Of a stretch of 64,000 bases of DNA, positions 26,260 to 35,390 are shown piece after piece (position 1 is the first letter of the stretch; each line of letters begins with the position of its first letter). The translations under genes were made by a program, and so were the position numbers. This stretch comes from Halomonas sp. 7T. GTDB lineage: Bacteria > Pseudomonadota > Gammaproteobacteria > Pseudomonadales > Halomonadaceae. The stretch covers positions 1,364,001 to 1,428,000 of the forward strand of contig NZ_CP087112.1 in assembly GCF_025643255.1 (NCBI RefSeq), given 5' to 3'. The notes under the pieces are model-generated. The model saw nothing but the letters and a program-made list of their open reading frames with translations, searched no databases and had not been told where the DNA came from.

Positions 26260-26717
26260 TGGGCAAAAGCTGGATTCGCCTGGGTGAATCGGCCAAGGAG
26301 GCCCCGGCCGCCTATGAGCAATGGCAAAAGCGGCTGTTCCCCAAAGCAGGCACGGGCCGCATATTTGACCGCTATGAAGCAGAGATCATTCCTGCCAAGC
26401 CTGCTGAAGCAACGCGACGCTCCAACCTGTAGGAGCTCAAAAAGCTGCGCGCTGAGGTTGCTAAGTATGAGACAAGCGATATAACGGTGCACGACATTTA
26501 TCGTTATACGGATGCTCGCAGCGTCCAGTCAAAAACGCAGGCCAACCACAAGCTGGCTCTACTCAAGCACATCTTCCGATATGCCCAGCTTTGGGGGGTC
26601 GTCGAACACAACCCCGCCGATCCGGTGACCAAGCTCAAACCGCGTGATCGCAATATCACGTTACCAGCCAGTGGCTACCATTCAAAACTCTTCAGAGGAC
26701 AGTATCTGAAAGAATAG
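26175..26717 (+). pseudogene. int: Truncated tyrosine integrase remnant
   Basis: The frame starts MQENPGIPRGYWKGGAWRYK and runs through the arm-binding part (GKSWIRLGESAKEAPAAYEQW; FDRYEAEIIPAK). It is cut by a TAG at 26430-26432, then continues in the same frame as ELKKLRAEVAKYE, IYRYTDARS and LLKHIFRYAQLWGVVEHNPADPVTKLK, the core-binding domain. It ends at 26717 after about 180 codons. The whole catalytic domain (R-HxxR-Y) is missing. It lies next to the 3' end of a tRNA-Ser gene, as expected for an element's integrase. With both a nonsense codon and a deleted catalytic part it cannot recombine DNA. Confidence 0.85.
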
Positions 26718-26895
26718 AGGCTGTCACCTCCCCCTTACGAGCTGTATCAGTGAAGTTTTTGAGGGAATTGAGCCATGGATGCGAGTATCAAAAAACGACT
26801 TACGAAGAGAGAGCGTCCAGAGAGGTTTATTTCTATTCAGTGAGAGCCAAAACCAAAGTATGGGCTGGGGTATGGGCTGGCTAAATTACAAACAC

Positions 26896-26920
26896 AAAAA
26901 AGCCGCTGAAATCAGCGGCT
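26896..26920 (-). terminator. Terminator of tRNA-Ser
   Basis: GCCGCTGA (26902-26909), a two-base loop (likely opening to four), TCAGCGGC (26913-26920). Read on the minus strand the stem is followed by six T (26896-26901). It lies 14 bp after the tRNA 3' end. Confidence 0.85.
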
Positions 26921-26933
26921 TAGTCGTAATACT

Positions 26934-27024
26934 TGGCGGAGGGACAGGGATTCGAACCCTGGATAGGCTATTAACCTATGCCGGTTTTCAAGACCGGTGC
27001 ATTCAACCGCTCTGCCATCCCTCC
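26934..27024 (-). tRNA. serT: tRNA-Ser (anticodon UGA)
   Basis: A 91-nt tRNA including the encoded CCA (26934-26936). The acceptor 5' strand GGAGGGA begins at 27024, the anticodon stem-loop CCGGT-CTTGAAA-ACCGG gives anticodon TGA (complement at 26988-26990), there is a long class II variable arm (ATAGGTTAATAGCCTAT) and the T arm is CAGGG-TTCGAAT-CCCTG. This sets it as serine, reading UCA-type codons. tRNA 3' ends are common integration sites, and the integrase remnant adjoins this one. No second copy of the 3' end was found within the window. Confidence 0.97.
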
Positions 27025-27039
27025 GGCTTATGGGTGCGT

Positions 27040-27067
27040 ATAATAACAGCATTTCCTTGTAAGTCAA
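27040..27067 (-). promoter_or_regulatory. Promoter of tRNA-Ser
   Basis: On the minus strand TTGACT (27062-27067) and TATTAT (27040-27045) are separated by 16 bp. The -10 ends 15 bp before the tRNA 5' end. It sits in the short gap after the antiporter gene. Confidence 0.65.
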
Positions 27068-27082
27068 TGCCTTTAGAGTGAA

Positions 27083-28789
27083 TTAGTACAGCCTTAAGCC
27101 CACTCGAGTAATACTCCCGCCTTCCATTTCGCTAACAACCCAGTGAATACCGTGCCAATCTACATCATCGCCGACAACGGGGTGGCCACCTACGCGCAGC
27201 GAGACGAACTCCGCTAATGTCATATCCTGCTCCCCTGGGCTTAACGTTAAGCCGTAGGCCTGGGCAACATCCTGCATCTGGGCGCTGCCATCAAGGGTAA
27301 AAGTACCGAAGAAAGCACGCTCTTGCTTAAGTTTGGCATCGCCATTAAACAGTCGATTCAGCGCTACTAGGTCTTCTGAACGTCCGATGACACAAATCAC
27401 ATCGCCTAGCTTGAGCCGTGTACTGCCTTTGGGGTGAAGCATGGCATGATCGCGAAACAGAGCTGAAATCAGCGCACCGGACGGAAAGCGTAAAAGCCGA
27501 ATCGGCACATCTTCTAAATCTTGGTTTTCGACGACGTACACAAACATCTCGAAATCGTTTTCAGGCAGTATGCCAAGTGGCCCGCGCCGGTTAGGGGTAG
27601 TACCCACAGGCACTTCTACTTTCAACCAGCGCGCCATGAGGGTAAGTGACCCCCCTTGAATAAGCAGCGACATTAAGACCACTGCAAATGCCACATTAAA
27701 ATAGAGCGAAGCGTTTTCGACACCACCAATCAGCGGGAAAATAGCCAGCACGATAGGCACTGCTCCTCTCAGCCCTACCCAAGCAATAAACCAGGTTTCT
27801 CGCCAGCGAAACTTAAAAAAGGGCTTGATAGAAATGAGAACAGCCAACGGGCGGGCAATGAAGATTAACGCCAGGGCCACTAAGCTTGCGGGCAAAGCCA
27901 CTTCCCACAACTCGCTTGGCGTAACCAATAGCCCCAGCACCAAGAACAGACCAATTTGACTTAACCATGCCAAGCCATCGTGAACAGGCAAAATAAAATT
28001 CAGGTGTCGGCCTGGCTGATTGCCAATCATCAACCCGGCTAAATAAATAGCAAGGAAGCCACTCCCCCCCAGCACGCTAGTTAAACCAAAAACGCTGAAC
28101 CCAAGCGCCAGCGCCAGCATGGCGTAAAGTCCAGGGGCAAGGTCAAGCCAACGCAACAGTTTCGCGCTTAACCACCCACCTCCCAAACCAATGAGTAGGC
28201 CAATACCAAACTGGGAAATAAAGAAAAGTAGGGTCTCTAGGGGGCCGCCAATATCTCCCACCAACAGTTCAACCAACATCAGCGTTAAAAAAATCGCCAT
28301 CGGGTCGTTGGTACCCGACTCAATTTCAAGAGTCGCCCCTACCCGCTCGTTCAAGTTGACACCACGGCCGCTGAGCATTGAGAAAACGGCGGCCGCATCG
28401 GTGGAGCCAACGATCGCCCCCACCAAAAGCCCTTGAATGAGCGTTAGATCAAACACCCACATGGCAATCAAACCAACAATGGTGCTGGTAATAAACACAC
28501 CAAAGGTCGCTAGAGAAAGCGCGGGCCTGAAGCCTACACGGAACGTTTTCAGGCGAGTGCGTAAACCGCCATCTAACAAAATCATGGCCAGGGCCAAATG
28601 CCCAATCGTGAAGGCCATTGAGTAATCGTCGAATTCAACGCCCAGTACGCCTTCCTCACCTGCTAGCATGCCAAGCCCAAGGAAGATAAGCAGTAATGGA
28701 ACGCCAACCATTGATGAAAGGCGGCTCGCTAAAATGCTAAGCGCCATGAGCGAACCGCCTACTAAGAAGAACGTATAAATTGCGTCCAT
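27083..28789 (-). CDS. nhaP2: K+/H+ antiporter of the CPA1 family (NhaP2/CvrA)
   Basis: A 568-residue inner-membrane cation/proton antiporter, close in length to E. coli CvrA/NhaP2. About twelve hydrophobic segments fill residues 1-390. The acidic site of CPA1 antiporters is visible in GSTDAAAVFSML and LEIESGTNDPMAIFLTL. The cytoplasmic C-terminus has a TrkA-C-type domain (VPIRLLRFPSGALISALFRD...GDVICVIGRSEDL, about 425-485) and ends with a CorC/HlyC-like module. It would export K+ or Na+ and help osmotic and pH control, fitting a halophile. GGAG lies 5 nt before the ATG. It is divergent from the next gene. Confidence 0.9.
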   Translation of the reverse strand: MDAIYTFFLVGGSLMALSILASRLSSMVGVPLLLIFLGLGMLAGEEGVLGVEFDDYSMAFTIGHLALAMILLDGGLRTRLKTFRVGFRPALSLATFGVFITSTIVGLIAMWVFDLTLIQGLLVGAIVGSTDAAAVFSMLSGRGVNLNERVGATLEIESGTNDPMAIFLTLMLVELLVGDIGGPLETLLFFISQFGIGLLIGLGGGWLSAKLLRWLDLAPGLYAMLALALGFSVFGLTSVLGGSGFLAIYLAGLMIGNQPGRHLNFILPVHDGLAWLSQIGLFLVLGLLVTPSELWEVALPASLVALALIFIARPLAVLISIKPFFKFRWRETWFIAWVGLRGAVPIVLAIFPLIGGVENASLYFNVAFAVVLMSLLIQGGSLTLMARWLKVEVPVGTTPNRRGPLGILPENDFEMFVYVVENQDLEDVPIRLLRFPSGALISALFRDHAMLHPKGSTRLKLGDVICVIGRSEDLVALNRLFNGDAKLKQERAFFGTFTLDGSAQMQDVAQAYGLTLSPGEQDMTLAEFVSLRVGGHPVVGDDVDWHGIHWVVSEMEGGSITRVGLRLY

Positions 28790-28940
28790 GTGTCTCCGTC
28801 TCTACATCAATGCTGCTCTATTATTGCATGCTACCGTTGAATTTACTGTGACATATTACGGAGTGGATGCGTGATGGGGGTGGTCAGATCCTTAACCTCG
28901 CGGCTACACTCCGCCCTTACAATGCCTGGAGTTATTGTCT

Positions 28941-30089
28941 ATGTTGCAACCTTTTCTTCGCCGATGGTTAGTCGCGCTTTTATTCACACTGCTGTCATCA
29001 ACAGTATTGTTATTGTTCTCAAACGCCGTTGCTTACGCAAATGAAGAAGACATTGATAACACCGAAATACTGCACCTTGAAAGCGAGGTAACAGTTCCTG
29101 ACGCATTGTGGCAATCTTCCTCCGAAGAAAGTGCCGAAGAAGAAGCACCCACCATGGCACTGATCCCCCCTCCGCCGTTAGACCCTCCCCCTCTGAAGCA
29201 ACTAACACTAATGCTGGACTGGTATTTAAGCCCCCACCATGCAGCTCTCGTTATTGCCAAAGAACGCGGTATGTTTGCTGCTCAGGGGCTTGCGGTTGAG
29301 CTGCAAACCCCCGCAGACCCAACGATTGCGATTAAACTGCTCGCCGCGGGCGATGTTGATCTTGCACTAACGCGACAGCCTCTACTGCATTTGCATGTCC
29401 ACGACGGCGCACCCATTACCCGCGTTGGCACTCTATTTGAAACACCTCTTACGGCAGTTATTGTGTCCGGCGAACAGCATCAGGGCGAGGATCTGCTCAT
29501 GCATCTCGCAGGGTTACACTACGGCTTTTCGACGCGCGAAGGGCGTGATGCAGTGTTGCAACAAGTACGCCCCCATTCCGTCCAGCAAGTTGATACGGTG
29601 ATGCCGCCTGAGAATGTGCGCTTTACGGCCGCGACCGCCCTACGAGAAGGAAGAGTGGAAGCCGTTGCAGATGGCTTTTTTCACTACTTACCCCCACAAC
29701 TTGCCACAGAGGGCATTACCACCCATGTCGTTCAGTACCACGAGTTAGAAATACCCCGACATGACGGCCTCATCATAGTGGCCAATAGCGATTCGGCCAC
29801 TCGCCGCGCCCCAACATGGTCGCGCGTTTTAATCGCGCTTGAAGAAGCCAGCTATTGGATAATCGACAACCCAGATGCTGCTTGGTCACTTTTAGCCACT
29901 ACCCATCCGGTGGTTGATAATGCCATTAATGCACAAGCCTGGGAGGATTTGCTTAGACGGATGACACTGAGCCCGGCGGCGCTCGATACCCGCCGCTATA
30001 AGGCGTTTGAACACTTTTTACTGCAAGCAGAGCTTATCGACGCCGTACTGCCCGTACCGCGCTTAGCGATTGACCCGCATTCGATATAA
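28941..30089 (+). CDS. Orphan NMT1/THI5-like periplasmic binding protein
   Basis: About 382 residues. A signal peptide (LVALLFTLLSSTVLLLFSNAVAYA) is followed by an unusual ~50-residue acidic and Pro-rich linker (SSSEESAEEEAPTM; LIPPPPLDPPP). The binding domain then starts with LTLMLDWYLSPHHAALVIAKERGMF, the signature of NMT1/ThiY-type proteins that bind pyrimidine precursors of thiamine. ATP-binding and permease genes are not adjacent, so the transporter must be encoded elsewhere or the protein has another role. I chose the ATG at 28941 (GGAG 9 nt upstream) over a TTG six bases earlier. The specific ligand cannot be told. Confidence 0.75.
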   Translation: MLQPFLRRWLVALLFTLLSSTVLLLFSNAVAYANEEDIDNTEILHLESEVTVPDALWQSSSEESAEEEAPTMALIPPPPLDPPPLKQLTLMLDWYLSPHHAALVIAKERGMFAAQGLAVELQTPADPTIAIKLLAAGDVDLALTRQPLLHLHVHDGAPITRVGTLFETPLTAVIVSGEQHQGEDLLMHLAGLHYGFSTREGRDAVLQQVRPHSVQQVDTVMPPENVRFTAATALREGRVEAVADGFFHYLPPQLATEGITTHVVQYHELEIPRHDGLIIVANSDSATRRAPTWSRVLIALEEASYWIIDNPDAAWSLLATTHPVVDNAINAQAWEDLLRRMTLSPAALDTRRYKAFEHFLLQAELIDAVLPVPRLAIDPHSI

Positions 30090-30123
30090 CTTGGCAAACT
30101 TACCCACTTTGCGCTGGAGCGCC

Positions 30124-31533
30124 ATGAGCGAAGCACCGTTAATCTTTATTGATGTTGAAACCACCGGCACCCGAGCCACTCGGGATCGTATCACTGAAGT
30201 CGCTGCGCTAAAGGTCGTTAATGGCAGCATCACGGAACGCTGGTGCAGCTTCATTAACCCTGGATGTAAAATTCCTGCTCACATCAGCCAACTGACAGGA
30301 ATTACGGATGATATGCTCACCGACGCCCCCGCGTTTCAGCAGGTAGCAGCAGAGTTTCGCCAGTGGCTCGGGGATGGACGTTTAGTCGCCCACAACGCAC
30401 GCTTTGATTACAGCTTTCTGCGCAATGAGTTTAAGCGCGCAGGCTTCGATTTTCGCGCCCAACTAATCTGCACATTACGCCTTTCAAGACGCCTTGCCCC
30501 CCAAGCCGCTCAGCACAATCTCGCAGCGCTTCTGGAGCGCTATGAAATAGCGGTAGAACGCCACCACCGAGCAGAAGACGACGCGTTAGCGCTATGGAAG
30601 CTGTGGCAAGCGTGGCAGCACCACCACGATCACGAGAGATGGCAGGCTGCCCTAGGCGATGAACAGCGCCACCGAAGCTTACCCGCTCATTTAGATAGCG
30701 CACAGCTTGCCGGGCTACCCCCAACGCCCGGCGTCTACCTCTTTTATGGCCATAACCGGCTACCTCTTTATGTGGGTAAAAGCATTAATTTACGCAGCCG
30801 CGTACTGGGTCACTTTCAGCGCGATTATCAAGATGACAAAGAGATGCGCCTAGCCCAGCAAATACAGCATATTGAGTGGGAAGAGACAGCAGGCGACATG
30901 GGCGCCCAACTGCGAGAGGCTCAGTTGGTTAAACAACTAATGCCTATAATGAACCGACAACTGAGGCGGCAAGGGAAATTACATACCTGGCACTGGCCAA
31001 CCGAACAAACCGCTCCCACCTTGATGAATGGCAGCGCGCTAGGCCAATCTCAAACGGGACGCTTCTACGGGCTTTTTCGCAGCGCTAAAGAAGCGAAAGA
31101 CACACTTCGCTCTCTGAGTGAAACTCACCAGCTGTGCCCACAGGTGCTTGGCCTGGAAAAAGGGAAAGGCCGCTGTTTTGCCCACCAATTAGGCAAGTGC
31201 CAAGGTGCTTGCTGCGGTAAAGAGGGACTGAAAGAGCACTCTCAACGCGCACAGGAAGCAATGGAGAAACTCCAAGTTGGTACGTGGCCATGGCCTGCTC
31301 GAATTGTAATTCGTGAAAAGGGCCAAAGCACACGGAAGACCACCTATCATGTAGTAGACCACTGGTGCTATCTGGGTAGCAGAAGTACGTTAAGCGCGGC
31401 TAGAAAGCTTGTCGGCTCATGCCCACAATTTGATGTCGACACTTACCGTATTCTAAACAGATTTCTACGTAACCCAGAGCAGCACCGTTTAACCATCACC
31501 CCGCTTGGGGAAGAATTTGGCCTTAACACCTAA
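30124..31533 (+). CDS. DnaQ-type exonuclease fused to a UvrC/Cho-like GIY-YIG nuclease
   Basis: A 469-residue fusion. The N-terminal 3'-5' exonuclease has FIDVETTG (8-15), VAHNARFDYSFL and HHRAEDDALA, the DEDD-type metal site with the expected His. The second part is GIY-YIG: PGVYLFYGHNRLPLYVGKSINLRSRVLGHF (about 202-231), with Glu in LREAQLVK. A Cys cluster follows (C338, C351, C359, C363), matching the 4Fe-4S ligand spacing of UvrC. It is probably a nucleotide excision repair helper like Cho. I chose the ATG at 30124 (GGAG 6 nt before). It converges with the next gene with a 4-bp overlap. Confidence 0.85.
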   Translation: MSEAPLIFIDVETTGTRATRDRITEVAALKVVNGSITERWCSFINPGCKIPAHISQLTGITDDMLTDAPAFQQVAAEFRQWLGDGRLVAHNARFDYSFLRNEFKRAGFDFRAQLICTLRLSRRLAPQAAQHNLAALLERYEIAVERHHRAEDDALALWKLWQAWQHHHDHERWQAALGDEQRHRSLPAHLDSAQLAGLPPTPGVYLFYGHNRLPLYVGKSINLRSRVLGHFQRDYQDDKEMRLAQQIQHIEWEETAGDMGAQLREAQLVKQLMPIMNRQLRRQGKLHTWHWPTEQTAPTLMNGSALGQSQTGRFYGLFRSAKEAKDTLRSLSETHQLCPQVLGLEKGKGRCFAHQLGKCQGACCGKEGLKEHSQRAQEAMEKLQVGTWPWPARIVIREKGQSTRKTTYHVVDHWCYLGSRSTLSAARKLVGSCPQFDVDTYRILNRFLRNPEQHRLTITPLGEEFGLNT

Positions 31534-32336
31534 GACTGCGCGGCAATAAAGGCCTCAACGGCTTGTTGAAATGCTTCTGGCTGGTCAGCATGTAGCCAGT
31601 GACCTGCCTGTTTAAGGGTAACCAAGCGGGCCTTTGGCAGTACATCGCGCAGCGCTGGCAGCATATCATCGCTTACATAATGAGAGTCGCTACCACGCAG
31701 CACCAGCGACGGACCATCAAAAGCTTTTTCGCCATCGGGTACGCCGATAATAGCCTCGTAACCTCGCTGAATCTCATCTAAACCAACGCGCAAACTCATA
31801 CTTCCTTCCTCATTGCGCACTAGGTTGGTGGCAAGGAACAGCCGTGTAGGGCGTGAGTCAACGTGTTCGGCAAGCAATGCATCGGCTTCGCGGCGGTTAG
31901 TTGGCTTCCCTTTTTTGACATGTTCAAGCGCAGCAAACACATCATCATGACCATGCTGGTAAGCCACCGGTGCGATATCCGCCACTACAAGTGATGCGCA
32001 ACGCTCTGGTGCAACACGGGCTAGCGTAATAGCGACTTTGCCCCCCATGGAGTGTCCAAGAATATGGGCACGTTCAATCGAAAGCTTATCTAGGAGCGCC
32101 AGCACATCTTGGCTCATAGCCTGATAACTCATGCCCTCTGCATGCGGCGAACGGCCATGGTTACGCAAGTCAACGGCAATCACACGGCGGGACTGCTGCC
32201 ACACTTTAAGGTGCGAGCGCCAGTTATCAGCACTGCCCAGCAAGCCATGGATGACCACTAACGGAAGCGAATCATGGCTGCTTTGCTCGGCAGGCAAGTC
32301 GATGGCATGAAGTTCAACAGCGGCAAGTTCGGTCAT
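31530..32336 (-). CDS. ybfF: Alpha/beta-hydrolase esterase (YbfF-like)
   Basis: A 268-residue alpha/beta hydrolase: oxyanion HGLLGSADNW about 30-39, nucleophile elbow GHSMGGKVA with the Ser near 95, and the late His in KQAGHWLHAD. YbfF-type enzymes hydrolyse short acyl esters, including acyl-CoA and palmitoyl thioesters in vitro; the physiological substrate is not known. AAGGAG lies 6 nt before the ATG. It follows yhhQ after 15 bp and is probably co-transcribed with it. Confidence 0.85.
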   Translation of the reverse strand: MTELAAVELHAIDLPAEQSSHDSLPLVVIHGLLGSADNWRSHLKVWQQSRRVIAVDLRNHGRSPHAEGMSYQAMSQDVLALLDKLSIERAHILGHSMGGKVAITLARVAPERCASLVVADIAPVAYQHGHDDVFAALEHVKKGKPTNRREADALLAEHVDSRPTRLFLATNLVRNEEGSMSLRVGLDEIQRGYEAIIGVPDGEKAFDGPSLVLRGSDSHYVSDDMLPALRDVLPKARLVTLKQAGHWLHADQPEAFQQAVEAFIAAQS

Positions 32337-32351
32337 GCAGGCTCCTTGCTA

Positions 32352-33020
32352 TTATGCAGTTCGAGGGGACGCATCAGATTGGCCTGTCCACACCACCAAA
32401 CGGCGGGTAAGCCAAGCTAACAATAGGCCATACAGGGGTAAGAAAAAGAGCAAGCTAATGCCCAGCTTAATCACATAATCAACTACCGCAATCTCCACCC
32501 AGTGGTTAGCCATAAAAGGGTCCGGACTGTTGTAAAAGGCGGCAAAGAAAAATGCAAAGGTATCCGCTAAATTGCCTAATACTGTCGAACACACGGGAGC
32601 TACCCACCACGCCCATCGGCGCAAACGATCAAACACCTGTACGTCTAATAACTGCCCTAGTACATAGGCAAGGAAACTCGCCAGCGCGATGCGCGCTACA
32701 AACACGTTCCACTCACCCAAGGCATCTATGCCGGCAAAGCTGCCCCGTGGAAAAACAACGGACACGACATAAGAAACAACTAACGCGGGAAACATCACGC
32801 GCAGAATAATGGAGCGCGCTGGCTTTTTACCAAATAACCGCACGGTTAAATCAGTCGCCAAAAAGATGAATGGGAAGCTGAAGGCGCCCCAGGTGGTATG
32901 AAAACCAAATAACGTAAACGGCAGCTGAACCAAGTAGTTACTTGCCGCAATAATGCCTATATGAAAAGCGATCATCACCACAAGGCAACGCCGGTATTGC
33001 GAATCGGTTAATGCAAACAT
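32352..33020 (-). CDS. yhhQ: Queuosine precursor transporter YhhQ
   Basis: A 222-residue integral membrane protein of the VUT/YhhQ family, which takes up queuosine precursors (preQ0/preQ1) for tRNA modification. Features are about six membrane helices and family motifs FLATDLTVRLFGKKPAR and VLGNLADTFAFFFAAFYNSPD. The length is normal. The ribosome site is weak. It is the first gene of a two-gene unit with ybfF. Confidence 0.88.
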   Translation of the reverse strand: MFALTDSQYRRCLVVMIAFHIGIIAASNYLVQLPFTLFGFHTTWGAFSFPFIFLATDLTVRLFGKKPARSIILRVMFPALVVSYVVSVVFPRGSFAGIDALGEWNVFVARIALASFLAYVLGQLLDVQVFDRLRRWAWWVAPVCSTVLGNLADTFAFFFAAFYNSPDPFMANHWVEIAVVDYVIKLGISLLFFLPLYGLLLAWLTRRLVVWTGQSDASPRTA

Positions 33021-33117
33021 TCAGGATGGCCTTTTTTAGTCACATGAGGGGTTAGGGAACCCTCAAAAAAGCGCGTTAACGCAGCGGCCGGGCATTATAC
33101 GCTTTCTGCAAGGTAAT

Positions 33118-33145
33118 AAAAAAGCCGCCCAATTTATTGGGCGGC
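33118..33145 (-). terminator. Terminator after prpE
   Basis: GCCGCCCAAT (33124-33133), loop TT, ATTGGGCGGC (33136-33145). Read on the minus strand it is followed by six T. Perfect 10-bp stem, 31 bp after the prpE stop. Confidence 0.9.
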
Positions 33146-33175
33146 TTGGCGGGTAATAGTATCACTATAGAGGCA

Positions 33176-35092
33176 TTAAGCGTCCTGCGGTTTAGCCTGA
33201 TCCGCGGCACCAACGGAGCGCTCGCGCATGGCAGCATGCACGTCCTCTAAGCTGGTAGGGTCATCAATCGTTGACGGAATGCCGAATGACTTACCATCGG
33301 CAATGTTGCGCAACAACTTACGCAAAATTTTACCAGAGCGCGTTTTTGGCAGCCGATTAACTACCAATACTTGCTTGAAGCACGCAATCGGCCCAATACG
33401 CTCACGAACCAAGTTAATCAGTTCAGCTTCAAGCTGAGCCTCGTCACCCTGAAAGCCATCTTTGGTGATCACCAAGCCAATAGGAAGCTGCCCTTTCAGA
33501 TCATCATGAATACCAATCACCGCGCACTCTGCAACGGCCGGATGCCCACCAACAACCTCCTCCATTTCACCTGTCGAGAGCCGATGCCCCGCCACATTAA
33601 TAACATCGTCGGTTCTGCCCATGATGAACAAATAGCCCTCTTCATCAAAATAGCCGCCATCACCGGTTAAGTAGTAACCAGGGAACGCTGCCATGTAGGC
33701 ACTATGGAACCGCTGCGGATCGCGCCAAATACCGGTTAAGCAGCCCGGCGGGAGCGGTTGTTTGATCACCACACTTCCCTGCTGCATGGGCGCTGCGGCC
33801 TCACCGTCTCGATCTAGGATTTGTACATTAAACCCTGGCACAGGGTACGTCGCAGAACCTGCTTTAGTAGGCGCGGACTCTATTCCAGGTAAGTTTGCGG
33901 CAATCGGCCAGCCGGTTTCGGTTTGCCACCAGTGATCAATGACCGGCACATCGAGCAAGTCGTCCAACCAATGGAAGGTAGGGGGATCCAGACGCTCACC
34001 TGCCACATAGAGGTGTTGAAGGCTACTTATATCGTAATTTTCCAATAGCTTAGCGTCAGGATCCTCTTTTTTAATCGCTCGGAAGGCCGTTGGCGCCGTG
34101 AAAAAGCTCTTAACCTTATACTCTTCAATGATGCGCCAGAAGCTTCCAGCATCGGGCGTTTTTACCGGCTTCCCTTCATAAATAACCGTTGTACAGCCCC
34201 TCAACAGCGGCGCATAGACGATGTAAGAGTGCCCCACCACCCAACCAACATCCGACGCGGTAAACATGACATCCCCCGGCTCCAGCGCATAAATCGCTTC
34301 CATGGAGTAAGCCAGCGCCACTGCATAACCGCCAGTATCACGAACCACCCCTTTAGGCTTGTCCGTGGTACCGGAGGTGTAGAGCACATAGAGGGGGTCG
34401 GTTGCTTTCACAGGCACGCACGCTGCCAAAGGAGCATTGGCGACTAGCGTCTGCCAATCATGGTCGCCCTCTGCTAGCTCCGCTTTTAGCGCCTCACGCT
34501 GGAAAACAACGCATGCGTCAGGCTTAAAGCTACTTTGCGCAATCGCCTGGTCGATGATGGGCTTGTAAGGCAATACTTTATCAATTTCGATTCCGCAGGA
34601 GGCCGCAATAACCACCTTTGGCTCTGCATCCTCAATCCGAACAGACAGCTCATGGGGCGCAAAACCACCAAACACTACCGAGTGCACAGCACCTAATCGA
34701 GCGCAGGCATACATGGCGATCAATGCTTCGGGAACCATAGGCATGTAAATAACGACCCGGTCACCTTTCGCGACGCCGAGCGATGCAAGGCCACCTGCGA
34801 ATTGGGCTACGCGGTCGCGCAGCTCCTGGTAGGTAATCGTTTGCTTTGACTGGGTGACAGGTGAATCCCAATAAATAGCAGGCTGACTGCCTCGCCCCTG
34901 CTCCACATGGTAATCGATAGCGGCATAGCAAATATTTAGCTCGCCATCACCAAACCAACGGGCATGCTGCTGCTCATCATAGGAAAGAATAGTGGAAGGA
35001 GAGGTATACCATGGAAGCCGTTTGGCTTGTTCAGCCCAAAAGGTTTCGGGGTGCTCCACCGATTGTTGAAAGGTGTTTTGATAGAGAGTCAT
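33176..35092 (-). CDS. prpE: Propionyl-CoA synthetase (acyl-CoA ligase)
   Basis: A 638-residue AMP-forming ligase, PrpE-like. It joins propionate (or acetate) to CoA using ATP. Seen: P-loop YTSGTTDKPKGV near 240, WWQTETGWP (A5), YLTGDGGYFDEEGY and the C-terminal catalytic lysine in PKTRSGKILRKLLR, followed by IADGKSFGIPSTIDDP, typical of the PrpE/Acs group. No prpBCD genes are nearby. It lies opposite an ArsR-type gene across a 298-bp gap and is followed by a strong terminator, so it is a single-gene transcript. Acetyl-CoA synthetase activity cannot be excluded. Confidence 0.9.
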   Translation of the reverse strand: MTLYQNTFQQSVEHPETFWAEQAKRLPWYTSPSTILSYDEQQHARWFGDGELNICYAAIDYHVEQGRGSQPAIYWDSPVTQSKQTITYQELRDRVAQFAGGLASLGVAKGDRVVIYMPMVPEALIAMYACARLGAVHSVVFGGFAPHELSVRIEDAEPKVVIAASCGIEIDKVLPYKPIIDQAIAQSSFKPDACVVFQREALKAELAEGDHDWQTLVANAPLAACVPVKATDPLYVLYTSGTTDKPKGVVRDTGGYAVALAYSMEAIYALEPGDVMFTASDVGWVVGHSYIVYAPLLRGCTTVIYEGKPVKTPDAGSFWRIIEEYKVKSFFTAPTAFRAIKKEDPDAKLLENYDISSLQHLYVAGERLDPPTFHWLDDLLDVPVIDHWWQTETGWPIAANLPGIESAPTKAGSATYPVPGFNVQILDRDGEAAAPMQQGSVVIKQPLPPGCLTGIWRDPQRFHSAYMAAFPGYYLTGDGGYFDEEGYLFIMGRTDDVINVAGHRLSTGEMEEVVGGHPAVAECAVIGIHDDLKGQLPIGLVITKDGFQGDEAQLEAELINLVRERIGPIACFKQVLVVNRLPKTRSGKILRKLLRNIADGKSFGIPSTIDDPTSLEDVHAAMRERSVGAADQAKPQDA

Positions 35093-35390
35093 CGTCGATT
35101 AACCTGGATGTTGTCAAAGAAACGAGCCTGATTGTTGACACTCTATAAAGTTAATCGGGAAATCACCCTCATACTATGGGATAAAACGCGACCAAAGCCG
35201 TATAAATGCGCACTGATTGTCGACAAAAAAGAGAAACACTACCATTGATAAATCGTTAAACCGGTTTTTGGACAAAACACGCTAAATTATTGATCATTGA
35301 TTAAACAGATTCTCGCGATGCGCCCCCGACGCGATAATGCCTATAAAACCATTACAACGCTGTGTCATCAGTGTAGGCAAGGAGATACTC
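35093..35390. promoter_or_regulatory. Divergent control region of prpE and arsR
   Basis: A 298-bp gap without a gene. It contains a perfect 10-bp palindrome, AAACCGGTTT (35257-35266), and an AT-rich near-palindrome, ATTGATCATTGATTAA, around 35288-35303. Either could be the operator of the ArsR-type protein and set expression in both directions. No convincing -35/-10 pair could be assigned. Confidence 0.4.

Noticed and set aside
26718..26895. Second attachment site or small gene between integrase remnant and tRNA terminator
   Set aside because: No repeat of the tRNA 3' end and no frame with a ribosome site; only a degraded stretch is visible.
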